Notes: generated from the sequence alone by a model not told the origin. DNA of 64,000 nucleotides from Parietichytrium sp. I65-24A (GCA_012862575.1 BLSF01000078.1:1-64000), one strand, 5' to 3'; shown: positions 19,335 to 30,374, counted from the first letter of the stretch. Program-made: numbers and translations.

Positions 19335-21843
19335 CCACGGAGGATGCGCAGACGCACTGTGCGTTTGAGACTTTGGAGACACTGTGAGCAACGAGGACTG
19401 ACAGAGGGAGCAAGGGAGACAAACAATGGCAAGAGAGAGAGAGAGAGATAGAGAGAGAGGGAGGGGGAAAGAAAGAAAGAAAGCAGAGAGATACACACTC
19501 ACACACCCGATGTCCCCTTCGGAGAGAGTGGAGAGAGAGAGAATGAAAAAGTTCAAGTTTTCATTACGATTACTGCAAAGAAGAAAAGAAAAGAAAAGAA
19601 AGCGTAGGCAAGAAAGGCACTGCGGCTAAGTCCAAAAGTCCCGATGTCTCACTTTCTATTCCACATTCTATTGATTTCTATTCCATTGTATTCCATCATA
19701 TTTGCCTGGCTTGGCTTGGCTTTGGTTTTTCATTCCTTTCTCTCTCTCTCTCTTTGCATTCAGCTGATGGTGACAGAGAAGAGAGGCCCTCAGGTCTCTC
19801 AAGGAGTCATTTCTCAGGATGGCTGTGCATTCACATGTAAATCGATTCCTGGATGTGGTGGTCCTCGCATATTCATGTCAAAAATAGATATGTCATGAGT
19901 TGGCATCCTTGGCATCCTCACTCTGACCGATAGAGGAACGCTCGCGGGTTTTATTTTCAAAGTATTCATTTCATTTGTCAATGAACTTTTGGTTTGCAGA
20001 ACACGTTTTCTGTTCAGAAGTTCAGAGTTCAAATGAAACACAATCGCACACACCTCCTCATGCACACGTTCTATCCTATCCTTCAACTAGTCCTTCGCGT
20101 AGCTAGCCACTAGACAGAAAATCTCTCTGCTGACTCACGGGTCTCATCCTAGCCACTCCCAAATCAATTTCTACCAGCCGCGGTCATTCTTAATCACAAG
20201 CGTAGGCAGCTGGAGAGAGGCAAGGCAGGCAAGGCCTCCTTTTTGCGGCGCAGTCTGACTCTTGTCCGTGGAGCGATTTGTGCCTTGAAAGCGCCTTCGC
20301 CATGGTTCTTTTTTGGGTTTTTTTCAGAAGGTTTGGGATGGTTCGGGATTCAGAGCCTCTGCCCTTAGAAGAAAGCGAGCTCGTCTTTTGCAAACAGATC
20401 AGTTCGCATATCTTGACCTTGACCGAGTGGTGTTTCCGAGCCACTGAATTCACTGGCAGTGAATTAGTTACTGTGAATCAGGACTCGGCAAAAGAGGCCA
20501 AACACGATCACGAAAGCGACTATCCAACACTAGCCCAAGAGCTAATCCTGTTGCGAGCTGTGAGAACTGACTGCGATAAGAGTAGATAACAGCTTGCTAG
20601 CTCTCTCGGCCCGTCGGATTGACAGAGAGAAGTGTGCACTATGCCTGAGATAGCGAAACATTTATGAGTTCTTGATTGAAATTAGTCTTTTTTCATGGGT
20701 TATGTTTTTTAGAATTTAGAGTTTAGAACTCATTGGGTTGGGGTTTGCCGAAAGAGCGAAGGATGAGAAGGATGAAAGGATGATGAAGGAGTTCCTTCCT
20801 TCTTGCTTTGTCGCCCCGCTGTGAAACGAATTAGTGTAAGCATTCGTAGTGAGTAACTGCGTTAATTGCGTTAATTGCGTCTCGCTGGGTGGGTAACTGG
20901 CGTGGCGCCTTTGGCACCCCTGGCGCGTCCTGCGGTCACCGACAAGACAGAGTCAACGTCACCTTGTCTGATCGAACACACTCTGCAGACACTGCCCACT
21001 TTGCTGCTTTGCTGTGCGTTGTTGCATTGGTTTGCCGTTGGGCGGTTTTTGCACGACAATGAACTGCGAGTCTTCTCGAACTGGTTGGTGTGCTTCGGAC
21101 ACTCAAGGGATCAGAACGTCAGAACATCAGAGCATCAGAATTCAGAATGACAAGACAAAACCAGGAACCAGGCATTGGTATCGATGCTTCTTGCTCATCT
21201 CATTCATCTCGCATGACCCTGTGTGAGCGTTTGCTGTCTTCGTATGGGTAACTTTTGGCGCGGACTTTGCCAAACGAGTAGTACTATTAGGAGCTGCTTG
21301 TAACCGCCATAGGCAGGACAGAAGGTGTGCACGTGATGATCCGGCCAAGAAGTCGACCGTCTATCTTGTCTGTCTCGGCAAAGCAGTGACAGTGCGTTTG
21401 TTGACTTGGTTGCAACGGTGAACGTGACTTGCAATTCGCGGCTCTCCCTGCTCAGCCTCTTCAAAATATAAAGAATTCACGGTCCGTAAGCTAAGAAAGC
21501 TTTTCCAGCGGCTCTTGGTACTTAGTTTGCCTAGCTTGTTTGCGTTCGCGAAGATTTTCAGTCAAGGAAGGCGCGTCTGGAGGGGCACACCCTCGTCCAA
21601 AACGTCTTGTTTGTTTGTTTGTTGAGTTTTGAAATTTGAATTTTGTTTTTTTCTCAGACGCCTGTTCGCGGATGTGCGACTTTTTCCTTCTTTGTTTTTT
21701 CGATTGAAAAATATTTTTCACTGACGGTGGGACTACAGTGAATCTCGCAGCACCGATTAGAATTTATACTAATAGGACATTGTGGACCTTGAGGCATCTA
21801 TACTTCTATCCATAGAACTAGCTAGCTTCTGTTGACATGCAAT

Positions 21844-23472
21844 TCATGAAGATGTGGCGAGCAGAAACGCCGGCTCGAGATGCCGCCGCATGACTTTCCC
21901 GGTCGCTGTGCGCGGCAGGTCGTTTGCACTCTCCAGGAACCAATAGTGCTGAGGGCGGAGAGTCTCAGAAAGGTGGGTGCCGCAATGGTCAGCAAGGAGC
22001 TGGTCAAGGTGCGGACGGGAATCAATTGATACATTCAAGAGCAAAGCGCAAACGATCACGTCCTCGCCGGTCCCCGGGCTTTCAAAAACGACGGCCACTT
22101 CAACCATGGGGTGCAGAAGAAACGCTCGTTCTAGTTCGGCAGGGTAGAACGATTGGCCGGAGGAGAGGTTTATTCTGTCATCAGCCCTGCCCACTAGAAA
22201 AAGCGACCCACTTGCATCTTTGTATCCTACGTCGCTAGTTTTAAACCACCCGTCGTGCGTAAAGCAGCTCTCTGTGAGCTGCGGCTGGTTCCAATACGAT
22301 GAAAACATCATAGGCGTGCGCACCAGCACCTCGCCAGGCTGTTCTGCAGACGCGTCAAAGACTTGACCGCTATCAATGTCTGCAAATCGAACCAGACTTA
22401 CACCGGGGGGCTCGCGCCCCACAGATCCTGGAGTGCACGCATCATCATTGTGCGCAAACATGGTAATCATCCCGCACTCTGTGCTGCCATAAACCTCAAA
22501 GAATTTCGCTCCGTCAAAGAATCGTCGAATCTTATTCTGAGTGGAGGATGCTGTCATTGCACCACTCAAAAGTACTTGTCGCAGAGAGCACTCCTCCAGC
22601 TGCTCGCTTCCGGCCGCCTTCATAACGTTTAGAAAGTGCGACGGCCCGCCCGTGGTGAACGTTGGCTTACAGCTGCGTAGTACTTTTAAAATGAAGAATC
22701 CATCCGAGCTCGCTTTCCTTGACGCTAGCAGTACCTTTGCCCCAAAGTATAACATCATGAACGAAAAGAAAAAGCTTGAGATTCCGTGCATAGGGTACAT
22801 GGCAAGAAATTTGTCTTTTGGCGAGAACGACATTGCCGTCAGGTGATTGAAAAACCCTTCAATAGAGCTTCGCTGGCTGCGAACTGCTCCCTTCCTCTTG
22901 CCTGACGACGTTCCACTCGTGTACATGATCACCCATGGCCTGTCCAGCACATCTGGCGGCTCCTGCTGCAACCCAGCGTCAAGTGCGGCGATAGCCTCTT
23001 CCTCGCCCTCGCAATTAACCATGCGGTCCAGTCTACAAACCCTGGGCGACAACTCCAAGGCGGCAATCTTCTTAAACGTCTCCTCGTCCCTGACGCAGAC
23101 AATTTTTGGTCCGGCATCGTCCAGAATCTGCTTCCATGCCGACGGAGGTGCTGCAAAGTCCACTTGCACAGCCACCCACCCAAACACGGCGCAAGCCAAA
23201 CACACAGCCAAGTGGTCCACAGAATTGTCTGCCACTATCGCTACTCTTTCACCAGCTGTCAGTTCCCCGCAAGACATTATCGCCAGCGCTACCTGGCCCG
23301 TGCGCTTCCTCAGTCCGTTATAATCCCACTCACGAACCTGCATCTCCTCTTGCCCCTGCTGACCTCGCTCTTTTTCGCTCTCTGCGGGAATGTCGCTCTG
23401 CGAAATAAGCTCTCGCACACATGGACTCATCCGGCTCCCGAGTACCTGCGCACCCACCGACGAGTACCCCAT
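21844..23472 (-). CDS. AMP-forming acyl-CoA ligase / adenylate-forming enzyme
   Basis: A 542-residue single-exon member of the ANL superfamily. It should activate a carboxylic acid with ATP to an acyl-AMP and then transfer it to CoA or another thiol. Visible motifs are the P-loop Y-T-S-G-T-S-S-G-K-R-K-G, Y-G-S-T-E-C-G, the G-W-F-K-T-S-D-V-G block with the ribose-binding Asp, the hinge G-R-A-D-D-R-I-N-L-S-S-G with P-A-E-L-E, and a C-terminal P-R-T-A-T-G-K-V with the catalytic Lys. The order and length match medium-chain acyl-CoA synthetase or 4-coumarate-CoA-ligase-like enzymes. The substrate cannot be read from the sequence. No C-terminal SKL-like peroxisome signal is present (it ends ATSS). 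The start is the first ATG in frame; Met at 23430 (M15) is an alternative. Confidence 0.88.
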   Translation of the reverse strand: MGYSSVGAQVLGSRMSPCVRELISQSDIPAESEKERGQQGQEEMQVREWDYNGLRKRTGQVALAIMSCGELTAGERVAIVADNSVDHLAVCLACAVFGWVAVQVDFAAPPSAWKQILDDAGPKIVCVRDEETFKKIAALELSPRVCRLDRMVNCEGEEEAIAALDAGLQQEPPDVLDRPWVIMYTSGTSSGKRKGAVRSQRSSIEGFFNHLTAMSFSPKDKFLAMYPMHGISSFFFSFMMLYFGAKVLLASRKASSDGFFILKVLRSCKPTFTTGGPSHFLNVMKAAGSEQLEECSLRQVLLSGAMTASSTQNKIRRFFDGAKFFEVYGSTECGMITMFAHNDDACTPGSVGREPPGVSLVRFADIDSGQVFDASAEQPGEVLVRTPMMFSSYWNQPQLTESCFTHDGWFKTSDVGYKDASGSLFLVGRADDRINLSSGQSFYPAELERAFLLHPMVEVAVVFESPGTGEDVIVCALLLNVSIDSRPHLDQLLADHCGTHLSETLRPQHYWFLESANDLPRTATGKVMRRHLEPAFLLATSS

Positions 23473-23531
23473 CTCTCGTTTCACTCTGAATCAACTCTCT
23501 CTTCCTCTCTTCCTCCCTTCCTCTTCTCCTG

Positions 23532-23549
23532 GACAGTCCCGACAGTCCC
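23532..23549. repeat. GACAGTCCC 9-mer x2
   Basis: Two perfect copies and a partial third, 60 bases upstream of the acyl-CoA ligase start. Confidence 0.8.
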
Positions 23550-23872
23550 GACGGGGCTCTTGGGACGCTGGGACTGCTTCCGCGTACCCCCTCACCTTCA
23601 CTGGGACGCGTTTTCCCCAAAGCGCTTTTTACCCCACAGTACACACCTCCTCAGCTTTCCACCGGTAAAAGTTAGCTACGGCATCCATAACACCTTGAAA
23701 GAGAGCGAAGAAACTTTCAACACTTCGAGTTCGTTTACCAGTATTTAGTAGCGATCCATAGCGACTTGGGTTAGGCGTACATTATGGTATGTGATAGGAG
23801 GAAGTGGTGGTAGAGGGAATGGTAGTGGATGGGGTAGGAAGTTGTGGGATCTTGTTTTAACAGTGTAAGTAA

Positions 23873-23896
23873 CGTAACGGCGTAACGGCGTAACGC
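23873..23896. repeat. CGTAACGG octamer x3
   Basis: Two perfect CGTAACGG copies and one CGTAACGC, 187 bases before the PGAM5-like start. A GTACGTACGT run follows at about 23940. Confidence 0.9.
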
Positions 23897-24082
23897 TCGC
23901 GATCTTTGATAGTGTGCAGAGACGTGAGGGGCATACGCGCGTACGTACGTAATAAATCGGTTACGCGTGCATGATCGACTGGGAGAAGCGAATTGTATGC
24001 TTTGAGGCTGTGATAAGGCAAGGCGGGGGTAGTCTTTAGTCAACTGTGAAAGCAGACCAAAACTAAAAATTAGGATAGCGAG

Positions 24083-24901
24083 ATGAGCGCGTTGCGGGCG
24101 TTCGTGGGGAGACTGGGACTCGCAGCCGTCGGCAGCTCGCTGGCTACGTGCGAATGGGACTCGAATTGGGATTTGCGCGCAGAAAGTGCGAATAAAGCCC
24201 GGCTTGAAGGCTCTGAAAAGCAAGACAAGGATGAGCAGCCCAAGCCGAGGGTGTCCAGGACTTTGTTTCTCATTCGGCACGGGCAATACTCATACGTGCC
24301 CAGAGGAAAGTTTCAGGGATCCGGCGAAGCGCAGCGGTTGTTATGCGAAGAGGCGAACCGCCTGACGGAACTTGGTGAGGAGCAGGCCAAGCTTACCGGC
24401 CAGCGTCTTCAGGAGCTGAGCAAGGCAGGCAATTTTAAATTTAGTGCACTGTTCTACTCGGACCAGATGAGAGCTACACAGACAGCGCGAATCATTCACG
24501 AGCAGCTACAAATCGGGGGCGAAGATGGCGCGCCAATGTACATGGACCAAATGCTTCGCGAGGGCAACCCTGTCGCCCCGGAACCTGCGCATCCAAGTTA
24601 TAAACCATCGGGAAAGTCCATTCGAGAGGATGGCGCACGCATTGAAGCAGCTTTCAGAAAACATTTTTACCGCCCTCCGCCGTCCCAGAAAGAAGATTCT
24701 TTTGAAGTCCTGGTTTGCCATGGGAATGTCATCCGCTATTTCGTTTGCAGGGCGCTTCAGTTGGATCCTGCTGCTTGGTTGAGGCTCTCAGTGTACAACT
24801 GCTCCATAACCCGCGTGCGAATCTCTAGTTCTGGCGGGGTTTCAGTGTCGGGTGTGGGCGACGTTGGACACATTCCGGCGGAGAAGGTGACCTACGCTTA
24901 G
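24083..24901 (+). CDS. PGAM5: PGAM5-like mitochondrial serine/threonine phosphatase
   Basis: A 272-residue histidine-phosphatase-superfamily protein. R-H-G-Q at 65-68 supplies the phosphohistidine (His66), and C-H-G-N with His213 is the second catalytic His. R-H-G-Q rather than R-H-G-E, the L-R-E-G-x-P block, E-D-G-A-R-I-E-A-A-F-R and N-V-I-R-Y-x-V-C-R-A-L all match animal PGAM5 rather than glycolytic mutases. A short hydrophobic N-terminus (about 7-21) could be the mitochondrial membrane anchor. W-D-S-N-W-D at 25-30 matches the WDxNWD multimerisation motif that activates PGAM5 by dodecamer formation. Known PGAM5 proteins dephosphorylate mitochondrial quality-control and cell-death factors; the substrate here is unknown. 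Confidence 0.92.
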   Translation: MSALRAFVGRLGLAAVGSSLATCEWDSNWDLRAESANKARLEGSEKQDKDEQPKPRVSRTLFLIRHGQYSYVPRGKFQGSGEAQRLLCEEANRLTELGEEQAKLTGQRLQELSKAGNFKFSALFYSDQMRATQTARIIHEQLQIGGEDGAPMYMDQMLREGNPVAPEPAHPSYKPSGKSIREDGARIEAAFRKHFYRPPPSQKEDSFEVLVCHGNVIRYFVCRALQLDPAAWLRLSVYNCSITRVRISSSGGVSVSGVGDVGHIPAEKVTYA

Positions 24902-26267
24902 TTTTTCCGAAGTTTAATCTTCCTTCAATAATATATTTTTCAAGCAAAAAATTCTTCTCCATTTCGGACTAGGCCATCTGGTGGGCAGTGTGATTAAAAG
25001 CCAAGTCCACATGATGCCTTGCTGGATCCGGGTTCTCTCCAAAGATGACGAGTTTCTTCAAATTGTTGTTGTTGAGTGTGATCTCGTCCGCCTTGGCCAC
25101 CTTGCAGTATCGTGTTCACTGTCAGCAACAGAACAAGATGGAAAATATAAAGAGAAATAGAATCCCAGTGAGTTCAATCGGCTACTTTGATGGCAAAAGC
25201 TTCGGATAGATTATATGAATTAACAATGAACTTCACTTTGGAAATAAACGTCTCGGGTTTCACGCGAAAGAAGGCGAAGGAACCGACTCGCGGATACCGC
25301 CACCGTGACGCGAAAAACAAGTTCATTTTCCTCCATACTCGGCATGTTCACAGTCATTGTACTGAACTCCGTGACCTTCAAGCAAGTTCAAAAATTAAAT
25401 TTTAAAATTTTAAAAAATTTTAAAAAAAGGTTTTACCGATACCAAATTTTCTCTCAGGCTTGCGTGCTGAGCGAGAGTGCGTGCACGGATGTGCACGCTC
25501 GTGCTGAACTACCGTTCACGAGTAACCCTCCTTAGTGCACCCTCAGAGAGTCTCGTGCCGAACCTCCATACGGTTTCCGCTAACCGCTCGGTAACCCCAT
25601 ACGCACAAGCCTCCGGAGAACCGGGACCAGTTCAGGCTCACGCCAGTGGGAGCGAACGATTACCACAATCTCTACCCACATCAGTAACGGTGTGGGCTCA
25701 TGCCGGTTCTCCGTTTCTTGCTAACAGTCGCCTACAGCACGCACTAGTCCCACGTTCACAAAGTATCACAAAGTGCTCGCTCGCCCGAGTCCGGTAACAG
25801 GCTGCCCCCATGTCCTTAGTACCAGTTGCTAACCGTGTCGGTAACCGCCGGGAGGAGGTCAGGGAGGTGAGGAAACAGAGGAAACAGAGGACACATTGGA
25901 AACATAGGAAACTGAGACAAAAGTGAGAGCCAGCGAGAAGCCAGCGAGCCAGCAAAAGGCGAAAAAGTGCGAGGGGCAGCGCGGAAAAGAGCGACGTGGG
26001 CTGTGGTTGTAGGGGAACATCTAGGCGAGTGCGCGGACGAGTGTTAGTTGGGACTTTGGGGCAAGGAGTTGCAGGGTTGGTTTGCACGAAACTAGCTGGA
26101 TAGATTTTGGACGAGTCGGAGTTGGTGGCCTGTGCTGCGTCTCTGTGTCTCTGTGGCTCTTTGGATCTGTGGATCTGCGGATCGTAAAGTCAGGAAGGTT
26201 TGATTTCGCAGCAAGGGGCGATTGAGTTCTTGGGTGGAAGGTTTGGGCTGCGAGTGAAAGTGGCGAA
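24902..26267. other. Intergenic region upstream of the IQ-rich myosin
   Basis: About 1.4 kb with no convincing gene. It contains an extended AT palindrome-like run of AATTTTAAAATTTT type at about 25390-25430, several GGTAAC words between 25580 and 25840, GAGGAAACA repeats at 25869-25890 and a CTGTGT/GGATCTG-type repeat at about 26130-26185 close to the start. Confidence 0.6.
25869..25890. repeat. GAGGAAACA 9-mer x2
   Basis: Two tandem copies and a partial third, about 380 bases upstream of the myosin ATG at 26268. Confidence 0.75.
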
Positions 26268-29200
26268 ATGTCGGACCTGGCAGCGCTACCAGAGGTGACG
26301 GAGAAGTCGATTGTGAGCGCGCTGCAAACGAGGTTCGGGAACAATAGGATCTACACTGCCCTGGGAAGCAATGTCATCGTCAAGGTGAACCCATTTCAGA
26401 AGCTGGAGCTTGCGAAGAGCGCCAAGAATGGCAAAAGTGAAGGATTTGGGGAGCCAGATATACAGAATTTGGCGAAACAGGCTCGAAACCGGGCCATTGC
26501 GTCCGGAAGGCCCCAATCATGCATGATGACCGGGGAAAGCGGGGCCGGCAAAACGGAGGCCACAAAGAGGTATCTCAGCAAGCTCGCGGACAGCAAGCAT
26601 TGCGCGGACAAATCTTTGCACGTCCAGTTGGCGGACAGCTGTACCTTGCTTGAGTCTTTCGGAAATGCTTCCACAGAACATAATAAGAACTCGAGTCGTT
26701 TTGCGAGATGGTTCCAGATTCGAGTCAGCAGACGTGCCGGCAAAGTGGTGGGGGGCAATGTGCATCAGTATCTCCTCGAGAAGGCACGAGTGGTGAAAGG
26801 GTCCTCTACCTCGTCAAATTTCCATGTGCTGTATGATATTTGTTCCAACGCGGATGAAGACAGCGTGGATGCTACGGCAGTGGAGCAGCCCAAGGAAAAT
26901 TTTGCGTACCTCCGCGGCCGCCCTGGTGAAGGCAGCTCTGATCGCCTGTTCAGAATGCAATGCCAGCTCCAGCGCCTTGGCGTCAGAGATGAGGTCATCG
27001 ACGGGGTTGAAGCGCTTCTGTGGTGCATTCTTCACATGGGCAACATAGACTTTATCTCAAAAGACAGAGATGCTGGCTTCGGGTGCCTGCTAGACGAGAG
27101 CACGGCAAACTCCGCAAAAATAGCTGCCAATCTTCTCGGACTCCAGTCATCCGACGATTTGGTCGAACTTTTTGCCTTTAAGAGGTTGCGCACCGGGAGG
27201 GATGTTGTTCGTAAAGAGCTAAGTGTAGAGCAAGCTAGAGACGCGCGAGACGCTTTGGCAAAAGACCTCTACAGCCGCCTCTTTCAGTGGGTCGTGGCAA
27301 CCATCAATGCGTCCATCGACAGTACGACAACCTCAGACACTGAACAAATCGTCAAGGAGGATCCGGACCATGTTGTCGTTGGGCTCCTTGACGTGTTCGG
27401 ATTTGAATGCTTTGAAAATAACTCATTTGAGCAACTTTGTATCAACTATTGCAACGAAAAACTCGTTCAGCAGTTTCACAAAGTGCTCGTGGATGCAGAG
27501 GTCCACGTCTGCACACAGGAGGGCGTCCCCGCAAATCTCATTGGACTAGAAAATGAATACGAAAACGAGGTGAAACGTAAGCAATTCGTGATTGGCGGGA
27601 TTGACCAAATCTTCTCTACAATCCAAGATGAGGTTCGGGTCCCAAAGTCTACCGACAAGTCCTTGACAGTCAAACTGCTCAAGCTCGAACTTGGCGAGAA
27701 AACGAAGGAGACACGTATGGCGGGCGCGGAGGTGTTCACTATTAATCACTATGCTGGACTAGTTACATACAATGTTAGCGGGTTCTTGGAGAAGAACAAG
27801 GATGAGGGGCCTTCAGACATTACAGAAGTGCTCATACACAGCGCCAGCAACCAGTTCGTAAAGTCGTTGTACGACTCGGAAGAGACCAGCACTCCGCCCT
27901 CTCGGTCCCCGTCCAAGAAAAAGACGCTGGGCATCCAATTTCGCGACGAGTTCTCCTCCTTGGCGTCACTGCTTGCTGCGAGCGATCAGCAGTTTGTCAT
28001 GTGCGTGAAGCCCAATCGCCAATCCACTCCGAGCTTGTTCGACGAGCAGACTGTTGAGCGCCAACTGGAGTGCAATGGTCTCTTAGCAGTGTGCCGAGTC
28101 CGCAAAGTCGCGTTCGCCTCCCATCTCCCATTCGAAGATTTTGTGGAAAGATACTCCATTCTTGCGCCACAAGTTGTCGTTCGCGGAAATGCCGCAAAGC
28201 AATCAGCGCAAAGTCTGGTAAACGAGTTTTTGGATGCAATGTACATGGAGGAGTCGGACGTGTACATAGGCAGATCCCGCGTCCTTTTGCGCCAGGAGGC
28301 CGTCACTTTTCTTAGTGTGCAGATGCGCGTTTACAACAAGAAGGCTGTGATCATTCAGTCCAAGTACCGTCAATTTGCAGCACGAAAGCACTTCGTGCGC
28401 TCCAGAGCTGCAGCGATTCTGCTGCAGGCTCGCGCGCGAGGAATTGCCTCTCGCAAGGCAGTTCAACACAAGCGCGTCGAACACACTAGTGCTCTCCGAA
28501 TTCAAGTGGTGGTTCGAGGACATCTTGCGCGTCGGAAGAGAGCAGCTCTGGCACATCGCCAGCAAGTTATTCAGAGCTGTGTGCTGGTACAAAGTGTAAT
28601 CAGGATGTACATTGCGAAGAGAATCCTCATTCGCTTGAAATTGGAGGCAGAACAAAGGGAGATAGAACGGGTTGCACAAGAGCAGGAGACGGCCCGTCTT
28701 GCTGCACTGGCCGAAGCAGAGGAACTGAGGAGGCAAGAGCTTGAGGAGCGAAAGCGCCGGGAAGCAGAAGAAACGGCCGCGAGAGTAAAACTCGAAAAGC
28801 AAAGACAACTCGAAGCTGATTTAGAGGAGGCCGAACGGCTTGAGGAGGAGCGGCTTAGAGTGCGCCGCGAACGAGAGGCTGCTGCCGCCGCATCTCTCGC
28901 AGCTATGCAAGCAAGATCAGCAGCACCCTCCTCATCGGCTGGTTCCGAATCTGTACCGTCCAAGGATCCGGCGTTGGACGATTTAAACAACAAAATCATG
29001 GCCCGCCCTACGATTCCACACAACAGGCGTCGCCCGTCAAAGACGACCGCAGCAGTGGCTTTAGGCTCGGCTGCTCTGGCAAGCTCCGCCATTGCTGCGA
29101 CAGCGGCCATGCCTGCATCATCTAATTCTCCGCCTGCGCTAAAGGTGCCAGCGCCGACCACCAAGCAGCTTGTTTCTGACTCTCCGGAGGAGTTAAAAAA

Positions 29201-30047
29201 TTTTGGAGAGCAGTTCGAGAATCCTGCCGAAGGTTCGGGGTCACCGGCCTCGATGAGCTCCAGTTTATCGAGGTCGTATTCGATCCCCACGGTGGAAGAT
29301 GTGGAATCCTATGTGGAGACTCCGTCTAGTGACCTCTCCAGCCCGACTGGATCCGCCTTTGGGGAGTCTTATGACGAGCCCAAACCAGCTCCTAATCAGA
29401 TTGACGATAGCGCCTCCCGTGCCTCTTCAAGCGAGGAGAGTGAGAGACCGGAAGTCGATGACAGCTTTGACGAACCTATCGTTGGGCTCGAACTCTCTGC
29501 TCGTTCTCCGGAGACTTCCAACCTCCTGGACTCTGCTGCAATCGCGATCCAGTCCGGGTTCCGTGGCTGGCTTCGGCGCCAGCGCTACCAGATGATCAGG
29601 CGCAAATGGAAGCGCATCCTTCTTGCTCGCGCCTTCCAGCAAGATCGCGAGGAGGACAGACAGCAGATGCAGAAGCAAGTATTCGCCCGCAACAGCAAAG
29701 AGTTCCAAGACCGTTTTGGGAAAACGGAAGAGGCCTACTATGAAGAAGTGGCCAGAAAATCTCCCGAGTATCGTTTCCTCGTGATAGATAAAGTAGTGGA
29801 CCCTCGAAAGTCATATAGAGCAATGGAGCAGCAAGCTGGGGCTGTTCGTAAACAACTACTCGCTGCACTCGATCGCCGCGATTTTAAGAGTCTCTCAAAT
29901 GCCATTCGCGCAGCGTACGACGTGCAGTTCAGTGGACCAGAGCTTTACACTGCGGAGACCGTGTTGGCTCACATTCGCAAGATCCACATCAAGCAAATGG
30001 AGGCCGAGCGAAAACTCGCAGAGAGATTCGGATACGTAGTTATGTAA
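26268..30047 (+). CDS. Unconventional myosin with IQ array, charged helix and distal IQ tail
   Basis: A 1259-residue single-exon myosin. It begins almost directly with the motor and has no SH3-like subdomain. The P-loop GESGAGKT is at 89-96, switch I N-K-N-S-S-R-F-A at about 139-146 and switch II D-V-F-G-F-E from about 375; the relay block N-N-S-F-E-Q-L-C-I-N-Y-C-N-E-K-L is intact, so it should be an active actin motor. About four IQ motifs (688-790) for calmodulin-like light chains lead into a Glu/Arg-rich helix (about 790-880) that may be a stable single alpha-helix or a coiled coil. A low-complexity Ala/Ser/Pro region follows. Near residues 1090-1122 there is another IQ motif, then a conserved-looking 130-residue helical end of unknown fold. 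Cargo and class are unknown. Confidence 0.9.
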   Translation: MSDLAALPEVTEKSIVSALQTRFGNNRIYTALGSNVIVKVNPFQKLELAKSAKNGKSEGFGEPDIQNLAKQARNRAIASGRPQSCMMTGESGAGKTEATKRYLSKLADSKHCADKSLHVQLADSCTLLESFGNASTEHNKNSSRFARWFQIRVSRRAGKVVGGNVHQYLLEKARVVKGSSTSSNFHVLYDICSNADEDSVDATAVEQPKENFAYLRGRPGEGSSDRLFRMQCQLQRLGVRDEVIDGVEALLWCILHMGNIDFISKDRDAGFGCLLDESTANSAKIAANLLGLQSSDDLVELFAFKRLRTGRDVVRKELSVEQARDARDALAKDLYSRLFQWVVATINASIDSTTTSDTEQIVKEDPDHVVVGLLDVFGFECFENNSFEQLCINYCNEKLVQQFHKVLVDAEVHVCTQEGVPANLIGLENEYENEVKRKQFVIGGIDQIFSTIQDEVRVPKSTDKSLTVKLLKLELGEKTKETRMAGAEVFTINHYAGLVTYNVSGFLEKNKDEGPSDITEVLIHSASNQFVKSLYDSEETSTPPSRSPSKKKTLGIQFRDEFSSLASLLAASDQQFVMCVKPNRQSTPSLFDEQTVERQLECNGLLAVCRVRKVAFASHLPFEDFVERYSILAPQVVVRGNAAKQSAQSLVNEFLDAMYMEESDVYIGRSRVLLRQEAVTFLSVQMRVYNKKAVIIQSKYRQFAARKHFVRSRAAAILLQARARGIASRKAVQHKRVEHTSALRIQVVVRGHLARRKRAALAHRQQVIQSCVLVQSVIRMYIAKRILIRLKLEAEQREIERVAQEQETARLAALAEAEELRRQELEERKRREAEETAARVKLEKQRQLEADLEEAERLEEERLRVRREREAAAAASLAAMQARSAAPSSSAGSESVPSKDPALDDLNNKIMARPTIPHNRRRPSKTTAAVALGSAALASSAIAATAAMPASSNSPPALKVPAPTTKQLVSDSPEELKNFGEQFENPAEGSGSPASMSSSLSRSYSIPTVEDVESYVETPSSDLSSPTGSAFGESYDEPKPAPNQIDDSASRASSSEESERPEVDDSFDEPIVGLELSARSPETSNLLDSAAIAIQSGFRGWLRRQRYQMIRRKWKRILLARAFQQDREEDRQQMQKQVFARNSKEFQDRFGKTEEAYYEEVARKSPEYRFLVIDKVVDPRKSYRAMEQQAGAVRKQLLAALDRRDFKSLSNAIRAAYDVQFSGPELYTAETVLAHIRKIHIKQMEAERKLAERFGYVVM

Positions 30048-30374
30048 TTAGGATTGATGAGATTAATTATTTCTCAACTCGAACCCTTTTTGTTGACTCT
30101 ACTCGCTTCACTTTCCGTAAATAAAAGCCTCCTTTCCTCCAAACCTCTCTCGGTATTGTCTTGACTGAAGAAGTAAATACCACAAGAGCATTAAACAGTC
30201 TGAATAGCTCGCATTTGTGTGTACAGTACCGGTATGTACGACACACTCAACTTTTCTCTGAAAACTGGATGAAATTTTCATTGCATTTGGGTTGATTTGT
30301 TTTCGTTGGTTGAATAATAGAAGGAAAAAATGCCAGATTTGGTTCACTCATTCGCTTCTCAGCTATAGTATATA
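30048..30374. other. Convergent 3' spacer
   Basis: 327 A/T-rich bases between the ends of the IQ-rich myosin (+) and the FYVE gene (-). Probable 3' untranslated regions only; a GTACCGGTA word occurs near 30227. Confidence 0.6.

Larger units (their letters stand above)
19162..21843. other. Gene-free region between the MyTH4 myosin and acyl-CoA ligase genes
   Basis: About 2.7 kb with no supportable gene. The first 400 bases are repeat-rich (ACTC, CAACCA, CCACCAAT, GA runs) and probably include the myosin promoter. The remainder has scattered short open frames without recognisable protein features, and an AGAATTCAGAAT word near 21138. Confidence 0.6.
23473..24082. other. Divergent promoter region of the acyl-CoA ligase and PGAM5-like genes
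   Basis: About 610 bases between two divergent starts. It carries a pyrimidine-rich stretch and GACAGTCCC x2 next to the ligase, and CGTAACGG octamers next to the PGAM5-like gene. No gene seen. Confidence 0.65.

Noticed and set aside
20278-20589. 103-codon frame between myosin and acyl-CoA ligase genes
   Set aside because: Random composition, no homology I can recognise, no splice-site partner.
25386-25432. AATTTTAAAATTTT run as a possible mobile-element end or hairpin
   Set aside because: It is simple A/T-rich sequence without a partner copy or flanking duplication that I can see.
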